Source of the DNA: Scenedesmus sp. ARA3
Lineage: Eukaryota > Chlorophyta > Chlorophyceae > Sphaeropleales > Scenedesmaceae
DNA: 64,000 nucleotides
NCBI GenBank assembly: GCA_004335835.1
Contig: RWJK01001732.1
Location: forward strand, 1-64,000
Reading direction: 5' to 3'
Positions 13,190 to 26,011 of the stretch are shown here, piece by piece. The notes under the pieces are model-generated. The model made no database searches. It had not been told where the DNA came from and saw nothing but the letters and a program-made list of their open reading frames with translations. The position numbers and the translations under genes were made by a program. The first letter of the stretch is position 1. The number at the start of each line of letters is the position of its first letter.

Positions 13190-16100
13190 GGGGGTGTATG
13201 TCAGCACTCTGCTTGCTTGAGTCATTGCCGTGAACATGCAGGCTTTCTGGTGACACGAGGGCTTCGACGCTGCAGCTGCGCAGTTCGTGCCTGCATATAA
13301 ATCACGGTCACCAGTTGATGGATCTGCAGGCTCCTCCACCTCCACCTCCTAACATCACTGAGGCAACTCCACAGCACTCGACATGCATACAAGGCTGATG
13401 GCGTGATCGCTGTGCCTTGATTATCAGAATTATAATGCCAGGTACATTGAGATGTTGATGATGACATACGGCTATTGCATGGGCCGCACCTGGCCGGTCA
13501 CGATGGCCTGCACGAAGAAGCCGAACATGCTGAACATGGCGAGGCGGCCGTTCTTGATCTCCTTCACCTTGAGCTCAGCAAAGGTGTCGGGGTCTGCGGC
13601 AGCATGCACAGAGGGCAAATTCAGCACACATGGAACATGCTAGTTGCATCTAACAAGATCAGCGCTCTTGAGCAAGACCTTGTATGGGCGCAGCGTTCAT
13701 CTCTAAACATAACGGAACATCTCTTTGACAGCGCAGCGGTAGTAGCGCAACTCTGGCTGCGGCATGCTGTGGGTGACATGGTGAAGCCACGTGCAGCTGC
13801 CCCCGCTGCTGCTGCTTGAAGTGTATACACACACCGGTGCATCTATCCATGAGCTGCAGGGACTTTCCCATCCGACCACCTAGTGCTGACCAATGCAGCA
13901 CCTGCGTAGAGGCTGGCCCACTACAGTGGAGAACCCTTCACACAGGTGACGCACCATGTCAGCACCAGTATCAGCACCAGTATGGTGTCAAGAGAGGCGA
14001 CACGGCCACAGATTGTCTGAGGGTGCAACAGCGTGTGCTCAGACGTCAAGCAGCCAAGGCAGCTGCACATGCTGCTGCTGCTGCCAGCACCGCCGCCTGT
14101 GCAGCTCACGCAAAGGCCAGGTGCCACAGCATGCTGCTGCTGCTGCTGATAGCAGATATATCCAGGGAAGCACATCAACAGTCACGGCCTGGTAGCAACT
14201 GCTCACAGTCGGCCAGGCCCAGGGGGTCGAAGAAGTCACCACCTGCAGCACACCTGCTGCTGCTGCTGCTAGCAGATCTATCAAGGACAGTTGTCCAACA
14301 ACTTCGCGACAAAAAAACATGTCTCACTGTCGGCCAGGCCCAGGGGGTTGAAGAAGTCGCCACGGGTTACAGCTGTCCAGGCCCACCTACACATGCTGCC
14401 GCTGCTGCTGCTGCCGCCCGCCTGCACGCCCAGCAGGGTGCCGAAAAGATCAACACATGCAGCCCCCGCAGCTGCTGCCAGCAGATCTTTCAAAGCACAC
14501 CAACAACTCAAACAACAAACTTTAGTGTCTCACCGTCGGCCAGGCCCAGGGGGTCGAAGAAGTCACCGCCGGGGTACAGCTTGTCCAGGCCCTCGCCTGC
14601 TGGGCCGCCGTTCACGCGGTAGCCCTCAACAGTGCCCATCAGGATCACCTGCGACAGGACAGGCATAGCTTGTTGAAATCAGCTGTTTGACTTACATAGA
14701 TATTCTATCATTCAGGGAAGACAATTGGCCCATGTCGAATCCTTGACGCAACAGCACGGGGTGTCACATGGCACGCACCTGCACCAGCAGGGTCACGAGT
14801 ATGCTATGCGCATGCACCAGAGCCTCTTCCGCCTACACACGTAACAAAAGGCAAAACAAGCCACACCAGCAGCACGCACCTGCACCAGCAGGGTCACGAT
14901 GATGCTCTGTGCGTGCACCAGGTTCTCATTGCCCAGGTGGTTCAGGCCACCACCACCACAACCCGCAACAACAGACAGCTGTCTAACACACAGCAATCCA
15001 CAACAGCACGATCCTGCACCAGCAGTGCCAGGCTACTATGCCCTGCGCACCGCCACACGAGCAAGGCCACACCTCAGCACACATACCAGAGCAACAGAAG
15101 TCCAAACCAAGCGCACCTGCACCAGCAGGGTCACGATGATGCTCTGCGCGTGCACCAGGTTCTCATTGCCCAGGTAGTTCAGGCCGCCGTCCTGGAAGAT
15201 CTGGGCGCCAGCCTTGAACCACACTGGCTCGGCAATCGGGGTGCCTGCAGGCAGCAGCAGCAGCAGCAGGAGCAGCAGTTGCAACAAAGAGCAGCAGTGA
15301 GGCCGCCGTCCTGGAGGATCTGGGCACCAGCCTTGAACCACACAGGCTCGGCAATGGGGGTGCCTGCACGCAGCAGCAGCAGCAGCAGCAGTTGTCAAAC
15401 ACAGCAGCAGTGAGGCCGCCGTCCTCGAACATCTGTGCACCAGCCTTGAACCACACCGGCTCGGCAACAGGGGTGCCTGCATTCACACAGGCGGCACAAT
15501 CAAGCGGCACAATCACGGGCAGCAATGAGTTGCTGTAAGAGCCTGGCTCAACTACAGGTCAGCAGCAGGGCAGCAGACTGGCAGAAAAGGGCAAGTGGCC
15601 AGCCCACAACGCACATACCTTGGGTGTCCACGTGGCATGAGGCAGAGGGAACCTAAGAACAACACAAACCAATGTTCGTGCGATCAGCCTTGCTGCTGCC
15701 TGTCCTTTTTTGCATGTCAGGCACGTGTGCCTATTGTTGTTGGCCAGCAGCTTGGGGGTGATGCAGCCCAACCGCATGGCCTTGGGCCACCACATGATTT
15801 ACACAAAATCACAAAGTTCAAGTCAAGGAATGCAATTATTAGACATCATTGCCCACCGTTGTTGGCCAGCAGCTCTGGGGTGATGCAGCCCAGGGCGCCC
15901 AGCATGGCCCAGCGCGCGTGGATCAGCTCCAGCTCCCTGGCGGGGGTGAAGGTGGCGGCAGCAGCAGCAGCAGCAGGAGATGAAGTGCCCGAGCCATCTG
16001 GTGGAACCCACATTGATGTGATGATACAATCAAACCTTCAGTTACATCATACTGCAGCTGTGTAACAATACAGAGAGATTCAAAACGTACAATCCAAGAC

Positions 16101-17595
16101 AACAGCAAAAATTAGACTCCAACACCCACCTGTAGCGCTTGAAGGTCTCGGGATCAGCGGAGAGGCCGGCAGTGTCCCAGTCATAGTCACCCCGCCGTAC
16201 AAATGCAGTGCTGGATCCTACACATAAAATTCACATAGCAAAAAAACGGAAACAAGCAAAGCCCTAAACCCCACCTGTAGCGCTTGAATGTCTCGGGATC
16301 AGCGGAGAGACCGGCAGTGTCCCAGCCGTAGTCACCGGCAAACTCGCCGGTGAGGTAGGCGGGAGTCTCGCCAGACAGCCAGCCCAGGTACTTGGGACGG
16401 TCTGAATCATGTTACGTGACAGACAGAAGTAACATGTTAGTGACATATTAATAGCATGTGACTGGCAAACTCGCCGGTGAGGTAGGCGGGCGTCTCGCCC
16501 ACCGGCCAGCCCAGGTGCTTGGAGCGGTCTTTTAAACTATGCATGGTGTGTCATTTCAGGGCTGGTGTCATCATCCGCGCTATTGGAGGTGTTACTGAGT
16601 ATGAAACTCATGCATTGCCTATATTTTGTCGATCGCTGCTGGTGACGTGCAAGTACACCAAGTGGGCTGCGTTGCTGTGCTGTGTGCTGCGTTGCTACAG
16701 GCAGCTGAATGCTGGCATGGCATGCCACCCACTACTTTCTGCCGAGGGCTGAATACGTTGCTGTGCTCTGTAGCAGACCGCTGCTAAGTGATCAGTAACA
16801 AAACACACAACAAAATACTGAACTACTGCTGCAATGCACGGGTGAGCAGCTGGTGCTGTGGTCACTCATGAACAGCATCTGATGCTGTTGCTGCCCACTA
16901 CTGCTTCTGCTGCTGAAATGGAGCCGTCTTCCCAGTCCAATTGTGTTCATAGCATGTGTGGATGCCAAAAAAGCCAGGTGTGCGCCTGGAACGCTGCTTT
17001 CTGCGTCCCTCTGCACAGAGACCTCTCTGCTGCCTGTGATCTGCAGAGATCAGCATCAGCTGTGCTGCGCCTGCTGGCCTGGGCCATACCACACGCAGCT
17101 TCAAGGCATCTGCTGCTGACCATGATGTTGCCCTGCTGCTGCTGCTGATCCATTGGTGGCATCTGCCCATCTGTGGCAATCCCAAGACTTCACAAACTGT
17201 ACAGCTGCGTTATTAGTCCCATACGTGCGCCCATGATGCTGTGCTCTGCGACCCTCTGCATTGCATATCCTGCAGCACCTGCGATCTGGCCTGATCAGTA
17301 TCACATTAGCCCCGCCTGCTCACCTGGGCCATACCACACGCTGTCAGGTGCGGAGCTGGCTCCCTTGACGGTGCGGCGAGCCTCAACCTTCACCACACGC
17401 CTCTGCAGCACATACGCATCGAATTTATCAGATGAGCTCCGATCTCTGTCTCTGACTCCTGACGCATCATCGACGTTGATAAAGTCTTCTGTTAATTATA
17501 TAAACTAGTACAAAAAGACGATCTTGCAAACCACGCACCTGGGCGCGGGCAGGGCGAACGCCAGCCTTGCTGAAGGTCTTGCACAGCAGAGCCAT
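13043..17595 (-). CDS. Major LHCII chlorophyll a/b-binding protein (LHCBM type)
   Basis: Eight exons: 17595-17539, 17402-17324, 16401-16275, 15936-15857, 15244-15117, 14648-14534, 13593-13490, 13132-13043. They total 780 nt, all phases agree, and the product is 259 aa. A plastid transit peptide starts [19 protein letters not shown]. The mature part has the trimerisation motif WYGPDR (about residues 42-47), then [20 protein letters not shown], helix [50 protein letters not shown], helix [20 protein letters not shown] and the C-terminal [10 protein letters not shown]. Chlorophyll ligands E/H/R and E/N/R are present in the helices. It binds chlorophyll a/b and xanthophylls in thylakoid LHCII trimers. 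This is a full-length, intact gene despite many partial exon copies in its introns. The paralogue number cannot be assigned. Confidence 0.95.
13134..13188 (-). repeat. (CTG)18 on the coding strand at the LHCII exon 8 acceptor
   Basis: CAG units on the plus strand read as CTG in the sense of the gene and end in CTGCAG immediately before GGCCCCCTGACC, the start of the last exon. Confidence 0.9.
14200..17105 (-). repeat. Exon echoes in the LHCII gene introns
   Basis: Copies of exon 5's start ([15 protein letters not shown]) at 15302-15364 and 15414-15478 lie upstream of it; copies of its end ([14 protein letters not shown]) at 14880-14946 and 14778-14832 lie downstream. Exon 6's end ([11 protein letters not shown]) recurs at 14310-14375 and 14200-14240. 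Exon 3's start recurs at 16440-16520 and its end at 16138-16200. Exon 4's end recurs at 15735-15790. Exon 2's end (WYGP plus donor) recurs at 17071-17105. Confidence 0.88.
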
Positions 17596-18116
17596 TTTGC
17601 CGATTTGGGTATTTGGGCTGATACTGTCGTTCCTGGTGCCCGCAGAGGGCTTTCAAGACCGCAGATCTTGCGAGTTTGAGCCCACGAACCCCGAACCGCA
17701 GATGACAGGAACGCCGCGCGAGACAGCAGGTGCACAAAATCTATACTCCTTCTTGTAGAAACGCAGCTGCTGTCAATTATGATGTATGCTGTACCTAGAA
17801 CGTCGTGCTGGCATGTCACCGGCCAGCAATACTGTACTGCTGCCTGCTTCAAGCAGTCCAGTTGGCTGGCCTGTGCACTCTGTGGACTGCACCGGCCGGC
17901 CCAGGCCGCTTGGACGCCAGTAACCGGGCGAGTTCTACAACCATTCACCGGAGAATAGTTTTAGTACATTTTTAGCTGGTAAAGCTGCCTCAGGGGGATC
18001 AGGCCCTGATCATCAGGGTGTTGAGCTGCAGCTGGTGCCACATGTTCCACCGTGTGCCTTGACTGTTACATCACTATTAGCGCTACATGCAGCGCTGTCC
18101 AACACAACATCGAACT
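17596..18116 (-). promoter_or_regulatory. Upstream region of the LHCII gene
   Basis: These 521 bp lie between the LHCII start codon and the stop codon of the F-box/LRR gene on the same strand. The region should hold the LHCII promoter and the F-box gene's 3' UTR; a minus-strand TGTAA at 18066-18070 is about 47 nt past that stop. No specific light-responsive element was recognised. Confidence 0.4.
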
Positions 18117-18733
18117 TCACAGTATGGTCCACGCCGTGAACTTCCACCACTCCATGGGGTTCTCAGTGTTCAGGCAAGACCCCAGTGGGAAGTTCGTACC
18201 CCAGAACCAGTCATTTGTAGCAGGCCGCACAGTCACCCGAGGCATTGCCTGCTGCAGCAGCTGCTGCAGGCCCAGGCCCGCCCCTGCAAGCACATTATCA
18301 GACAGCCACAGGCCCTGCAGGGATGTCAGATCCTGCCCTAGGTCTGTTAGCTGCTGCAGTACCTCCTGCACATCAAACTCCGGAAGCTGCTGCTGCTGCT
18401 GCTGCTGCTGCAGAGGAGGGCCAGCTACTCCTCCGGCTACACCATTCTGCACCGGCTGATTTTGAAACTGCTGAAACATCTGCTGCACGTCGAACTGCGC
18501 CTGCTGCGGCGGCGGCGGGGGCAGCAGCAGCGGCGGCGGCGGCGGCATCAAGGGGTTGCCGTGCATGCCTACAACACCCTGTGCCTGCTGCTGTTGTGGA
18601 AGCAACAGCATCGGCTGCTGCTGCTGCTGCGGGGCCGGCGGTAGCAGCAGCATCAGCTGTTGCTGAGGCTGCCCCTGCTGCTGCTGCTGCTGCAGGAACA
18701 GCACCTGCGGTTGCTGCTGCTGATCGTGCTGCA

Positions 18734-18765
<32 letters not shown>

Positions 18766-18847
18766 AGCTGGTGAACTTGCTGCAGCTGCTGCAGCACCTG
18801 CTGCGCCGGCAGAGCCATCCCTGCCATTGCCGCTGCTGCTGCTTCTC

Positions 18848-18879
<32 letters not shown>

Positions 18880-19052
18880 TGCGCATCTCCAGGCAGTGGG
18901 ACAGCTTGTTGCAATGGCTGGAGTGGGGGCGCGGGCTGTGGCAGCAGTGGTGGTGGAGGCAGAGGCAATGGTACAGGGTAGGGCCCCGCGCCACCTCCTG
19001 CTGCTGGTGCTGCTGCTGCTGCTGCTGCTGCATGCTGCTGCACCAATGCGTC

Positions 19053-19083
<31 letters not shown>

Positions 19084-19503
19084 ATGTATTGCTGCTGAAG
19101 TTGCTCAGCCTGCAGCAGCTGCTGCAGTGCTGCCGGCAGTATCGGTCCACCCGGCCATGCTGCCTCCTGCACTTCATCGTTGGCTGCCGCTGCTGCTGCT
19201 GCCATAAGCTCATCAGCGACATCACCACCACCATCGCCAGCAGCAGCAGCAGCTGCTGCCTCGGCAGCATTCTCGGCATCCTCTTCAGCCTCTGCAGCAG
19301 CTGCATCCAAAGCTGCAGCAGCCGCCGCCGCATTCTCGGCAGCAGCAGCAGCGGCAGCAGCAGCAGCAGCAGCCGGCTCGTCGCAGCAGTAGTCCAGCAG
19401 CAGCTGTCGCAGCCTGCTGAGGGGTGCCAGTACCCTCAAATCAACTGCAACAGGGGTGGCCTCAAGCAGGCACATGCCTAGAGTAACCAGCAGCGGACAG
19501 CCT

Positions 19504-19537
<34 letters not shown>

Positions 19538-21326
19538 AAGTATAGTGCCGCACCTGCAGCTATTGCAGCCAGGCTTGCAGTGGTGACGCTGGGAGCGCCA
19601 CACGGCCCGGCACAGCGCAGCAGCTACAGCATTAAGTGTAGTGCAAAACAAAAGGCACACATACTTTGCAAGTGCTGTTGCAACCCGCTATAGCACATCA
19701 AGGCAAACCCATCAAGCAAGCAGATCATGCAAAAAGATCTCGCAATATACATTCTAATAGTGCCGCACCTGCAGCTATTGCAGCCAGGCTTGCAGAGGTG
19801 GCGCTGGGAGCCCGGCACAGCAGGGCAGCCACAGCTGACATCAAGCTATAAGGTGAAATTATCATGCAAGTGCTGTCGCCACCAAGTCGTGCCTTAACCT
19901 CAGCACTGGCAGCCAGATCTACAAAACATGCAAGCAAAAATGCAGTGCCGCACCTGCAGCTACTGCAGCCAGGCTTGCAGTGGTGACGCTGGGAGGGCCA
20001 CCAGGCCCCGCACAGCAGGGCAGGCGCAGCACATCAATGCAAAACCATCGGGCAAACTGATCATGCAAAACAGATACTGCAATATACATTCTTGATAGTG
20101 CCTTACCTGCAGCTATTGCAGCCAGGCTTGCAGTGGTGACGCTAGGAGGCCACACAGGCCCCGCACAGCGCAGCAAGGCAACACCATCGAGCAAACAGAC
20201 CATGAAACACAGATATTGTGTTGTCAACAGTGCCGCACCTGCAGCTATGGCAGCCAGGCTTGCAGTGGTGACGCTGGGAGGGCCACCAGGCCCCACACAG
20301 CGCAGCACCAGCGTCAGCAGCAGCGGCAGCCGGCCCGCCAGAGTATGGCCGAGGTTTAGGTGGTGTGCTGGATCAGGGTTTTGGGGCGCCGCAGGGTTCA
20401 GGTCGGGCGTAGAGACGTCTGTGAACCACAGGTGCTCTAGGGTTTGTGGCAGCAGCTGGGCCTGGTGGGTTCAAATTTGTTCGAATTTGTGAAGGTGGCA
20501 GGAAAGAACAATGAGTTTTAAAAGAAGGCAGGGCGGGCAATGAGGGGAGACAAGACATCACAATGCAAAGGTTGCTGCAACATGCAGGAAGGAAGCGCAG
20601 ACCGGCTAGAGCAATGCAATGCTGTAGAACCGCTGCCTGCATGCTGTAGATAACAAGTTGTCAACTATTTGGTTGAATTTGGTCGAGACAACACATGTCT
20701 TGCAATGTGTGCACCTGACATCAACTCTTGGGAGCTGACACAGTCATCCACATTATTGGCTGCAGCCAGGCACTTGCTAGCACTGTGGATGGTTTGACAG
20801 GCACCCTCTGCCGGCTGACTGTAAGTTGAATTGTCATGTAACATGTCAAGTGCAGTGGCTCAAACACAGCGTTTGCTTACGTTGCGCAGCGTGAGTGTGC
20901 AGAGGCACAGGGACTGCAGCCTGGGGGGCAGCTGAGCAGCATCCACCACCACCTCCTGCACGCAAAGCATGAAACAATGACACACCATCAAAGAAGAGCA
21001 GCACAGGCAGCTGGAGTGCTCCATTCAGCAGCAGAGGCAGCTGGGCAGCTTCCACCACAACGTCCTGCACACAGCAGAACGAGCAAAACAATAGAATGAC
21101 ATCAACAATGAGCAGCAGAGGCCCAGCTGCAGCCCGGATCAACAGCAGAGGCAGCGGGGCAGCATCCACCACGACTTCCTGCACACAGCAGAACAATGAA
21201 AGACACAAACCGAGCAGTACATGCAGCTGGGCATTGAAGCCAGCAGCGTGGAGGGCAGCAGCACCCTCACTGCCATGTATTGCGAACTGTACAAACAGCA
21301 GCAGTTGGGTCAGTAACAGAGGCAAT

Positions 21327-21358
<32 letters not shown>

Positions 21359-22757
21359 CCAGTGCCAGCTTGGGGCTGACCATCCAACCTCACTGCGTGA
21401 GCCTGTAATGACTGACTGCACAAGCAGACAAAGACAGGTGCATGTGCACGCTCCAGGCCAGCCAGGGAGCTCCGCAGCATGTCCGCTGAAACAACAACCT
21501 GGTCAAATTTGGTCAATACTCGGTCGACGCATAGTCAAACCTGGTCAACCTTGGACTCACCCGCTGTGCGGCACCCTCTGTTTGGAAGCGGTAGAGGCTC
21601 ACATTAGTGCACGCCTCCAGGCCAGCAAGGGAGCTCAGCAGCATGCCTGCTGAAACAACCTGGTCAAACCTGGTCAAAGCATGGTCAAACCTGGTCAAAC
21701 TTGGACTCACCCGCTGTGCGGCAGCGTCTGTTTGGAAGCAGTAGAGGCTCAGGATAGTGCACGCCTCTAGGCCGGCAAGGGAGGTGAGCAGCATGTCTGC
21801 AGCCTCTGGCAGTGCTGTGTAGCTGATGTGAAGGGACCTCAAGCTGCGCCAGTGTTGCACCAGCACGCTGCAGCATGTTTGACGGTGAGCAGGACAGCAG
21901 CAGACCAGCAACAGCGGAAAAACTTGAGGCAATCCAATGCAATGCAAGCGCTCAAAGTACACGTAAAATCGGCAAAGCTGATGTGCAGCGACTTCAAGCT
22001 GCGCCAGTGCTACAACAAAGCTGCGCCAGTGCTACAACATGACATTATGTAAGCAAAAGCAGGGCAGGCAGGTGGGCAACACAGAACAAACATTACGCGC
22101 AGTGACTACAAGCTGCGCCAGCAACAGCAGGGAAGAGAGAGGGACTGCGGTGTCCAGCACTGCAGGCAATGGCAGGCCCTCACAGGCCAGTGACTTGAAG
22201 CACAGCTACCTCAAGTCATTGCAACAGATAAGGAATTCAAAGAACGCACCTGAGCGCTGCGTTGTCCAGCACTGCAGGTGACGGTGGGCCCTCGGACGCC
22301 AGCGAGTCGAAGCACAGCTGCTGCAGCTGCGACAGCTGCGACAGCTGCGTCAGGCACTGCTGCACGCCCTGCTCGCACAAAGACACACAGACAATCAAGC
22401 ATGGGTGGAGGTAGAAAGGTAAAGGGACAGGAAGGCGCTAGGTTGTGCTGTGTTGTGTGCCTATCCTGTTACAAGGACGAGCTTATCACGCTCCTGACAT
22501 GCTCGCGCACACACAGCAGCAGGCAGGCGCACGCAATCACGCGCGCTCCTTAACACTTGAATCGGCACAGCGCATGCAGGCTTCATAGCAGGGTTCAAAG
22601 CAGAGTTCATAGCAGAGATCACAGCAGAGTTCACAGCACAGATCTAGAGAAGTTCACAGCAGAGTTCACAGTGGCCTCACCAGGTCAACATCAAGTGACA
22701 GGTTGAACAGTGTCAGCTGCTGCAGCTGGGTCAGCTTTGCAATGCTGGCCAAGCCCT

Positions 22758-22810
<53 letters not shown>

Positions 22811-23428
22811 CGCAACAGCACAACAGTGTGGTAAATGGCACGATAGTATACGCAGTAGAAGCTAAAGCGGTCACTGCACAAACAAGCTGCCAGATGATCA
22901 TCACCGAATCATCGGCAGCAGAAGCAGGAGCTGCAACCAAGAGTGGCACACCAAGCGCCTGGTAAGCTCGAACCATATCACACAGACACTATAAGTCAGC
23001 TTGTAACACGGGAAAATAACAGTTACAGTAGCTGCCGCCCCCATCTGTGCAGTCAGCCGCATGCCGTCCATCCTCAACACTTCCAGCTGTTGTAGCCCAG
23101 CAACATCTGCCAGTAACATCTGAAGAAACACCATCAGCAGCTGCAACAGCAGCAACAGCAGCAGCAGCAGCAGCAGCAGCGCCAAACATCCTACAGCCGT
23201 CGTTTCTTACCTGTGCAGTCAGCCGCACATTGTCCATCTGCAGCACCCTCAGCTGCTGCGCTGCTGCCGCAAATGACGCAATAGGCACCTCCACCTGGTG
23301 CCGCTCAATGCTCTGCAGCAGCAGACAAAAGCACACGCAGATCAATTTGATGTGGTGTGCTGCATCAGCGCAGATAGATGCACAGCTGCATGTGATGGGC
23401 ACCTCGACCTGGTGCCGTTCAATGCTCT

Positions 23429-23479
<51 letters not shown>

Positions 23480-23931
23480 CAGTGTGATGGGTGCCAGCAG
23501 TCAGTGTGGTGAGTCGAGTGCATGCACTAACGGCAGCCAGGCTACATGATCCCGTACAGCAAGCACCTCTGCCCATCCACAGACCCCTCACCCCTGAAAT
23601 TTGGTGTCCATTTGGATATCGAACCATATCATTCATTGCACTAACACGTGCAACATTCACCTGCAGGTACAGCTGCCTCAGTGCAGGCAGCTTCTGCAGC
23701 AGCGGCAGCAGTGCGCTAGAGCCCCGAGACATGGGCAGGTTGAGCCATGACAGCTGTGTAAGACAGCCCAGGGCAACCCCCAACTGCAGCAGCAGCAGCA
23801 GCAGCAGCAAGCAGCAGCATCAGCAAGCAGCAGCAGCAGCAGTGTGTCAAAGGTGTCGGTGTGACATGGGCAGGTTGAGCCATGACAGCTGCGTGAGGCA
23901 GCCCAGCGCAACGCCCAGCTGCTGCAGCAGC

Positions 23932-23984
<53 letters not shown>

Positions 23985-24147
23985 NNNNNNNNNNNNNNNN
24001 NNNNNNNNNNNNNNNNNNNNNNNNNNNNNNNNNNNNNNNNNNNNNNNNNNNNNNNNNNNNNNNNNNNNNNNNNNNNNNNNNNNNNNNNNNNNNNNNNNNN
24101 NNNNNNNNNNNNNNNNNNNNNNNNNNNNNNNNNNNNNNNNNNNNNNN

Positions 24148-24207
<60 letters not shown>

Positions 24208-25973
24208 CGCAGGATGCCAAAAGCAGTCAACAATGAGCGGAGGAAGCCACGGCACTGACACAGAGCAGCAGCAGCATCTGCAGTACAGGCCATGCGCAGT
24301 GGCAGCAGAGTAGTGCAGCAGCGGTAGCAGCAAGGTCGCCACTGTCACTCTTGTCACCCTTTTAGGCGCACAAGATGCAGCGGGTCCACGCTGCAACCAC
24401 CAGGGCACGTCGCTCAACACGGACACCACGAGATGCTGCGCCACAAAGGCACTGACTAAATAATTGCACGCTAGATACGGATGGACCTTCGACAGAAACC
24501 GGGAATTTGAACATATTGATCAGATTTCAACAATCACATGATGCAGGCGGCCAGCCGTGGACCATCTCCAGCCGCCGCAGTGCTGAAGTACAAAACCATG
24601 CGGCCCCGACAATTCAAACCTAAAACCTGACAGCCCGCACCACCTGATGCTGGCGGCCAGTCGTGGAACATCTCCAGCCGCCTTGTTGGAGGTGCTGGAG
24701 ACGCTGGAAAACCTCAAAACCCTGCAACCAGTACAATCTAAAACCAAAAAGTGACGATCGGCCCCACCTGATGCAGGCGGCCAGTCGTGGAACATCTCCA
24801 TAGTAGCCACACCATTACCTTTTCGTAGCCGACTCACTAGACTGAGCAGGGCACCGCTGCAGCCATCAGGGCATGTCGCTCATCACTCAGCACCACATGA
24901 TGCTGCACCACACAGACACAACGCAGAGGACACTACCAAAAGATACCAAGCTACACAACAAAAGACAGATAGAAAGCACGAGATTCTCTGCCCATCTGAC
25001 GCGGGCGGCCAGTCGTGGAACATCTCCAGCTGTTGCAGTGTTAAAGTACAAAGCCATGCGACCCCGACAAGTCAAACGACGCTGGAAAACCTCAAAACCC
25101 TGCAACTAGTACAACCTAAAACAAAAAAAAGTGACGACTCGCCCCACCTAACGCAGGTGGCCAGTCGTGGAACATCTCCAGCCGCTGCAGGCTGCGCAGC
25201 GAGGACAGGCAGCCGTAGTCCTGAACACAGCAGCAGCAGCAGCAGCAGCAGATACACAGCCCAAGCTCAGGTGGTTAAGCCCCATGCTCTGCCTATTGTG
25301 GATCAAGAGCTGAAGCTTGTGGACTCTGGCTTTGAGCTGCTGCATCAACACGGCCAAAATCAATTACACTGGCAAACCAGTACACAAAATGGACAACAAG
25401 AAGAGCTGCTCACCTGTGCAGAGAGTCCTGACAGGCTGCCGTATGGTGTGAGGCACTGCAGCTGCTGCAGCTGTGCTAGCCCAGCCAGCGCTGCAGGCAT
25501 CCTTTCCACATAGCCCAAGACCAGGCGGCTGTATCACATCTCTGCCAGATGTGAAAACCAAATGAAGAGCTGCTGCTTCTGGAGCCAGAACGTTTTCAGC
25601 TGCTGCATACACACGGTCAATCCATTCAGTTTGTACAGGAGACAAAAGGCTGCCCACCTGCGCAGACAGTCCTGACAGGCTGCCGTACAGCGTCAGGCAC
25701 TGTAGCTGTTGCAGCTGTGCTAGCCCAGCCAGCGCTGCAGGTGTCACTTCCACATAGCCCAAGTCCAGGTGTGTGAGCTGCACCAGGCTGCTTGCAACGT
25801 GCAGAAAGGCAGGGCACATGAAATACCCTGCAGCAGCAGCAGGAGCAGCAGCAGCAGCAGCAGCAGCGGCAGAGTAGTCAGATGTTGTTACTTCCACATA
25901 GCACAAATCCAGGTGAGTGAACTGCACCAGGTTGCTGGCAACATTTAGGAATGCAGGACACATGAAATACCCT

Positions 25974-26011
<38 letters not shown>

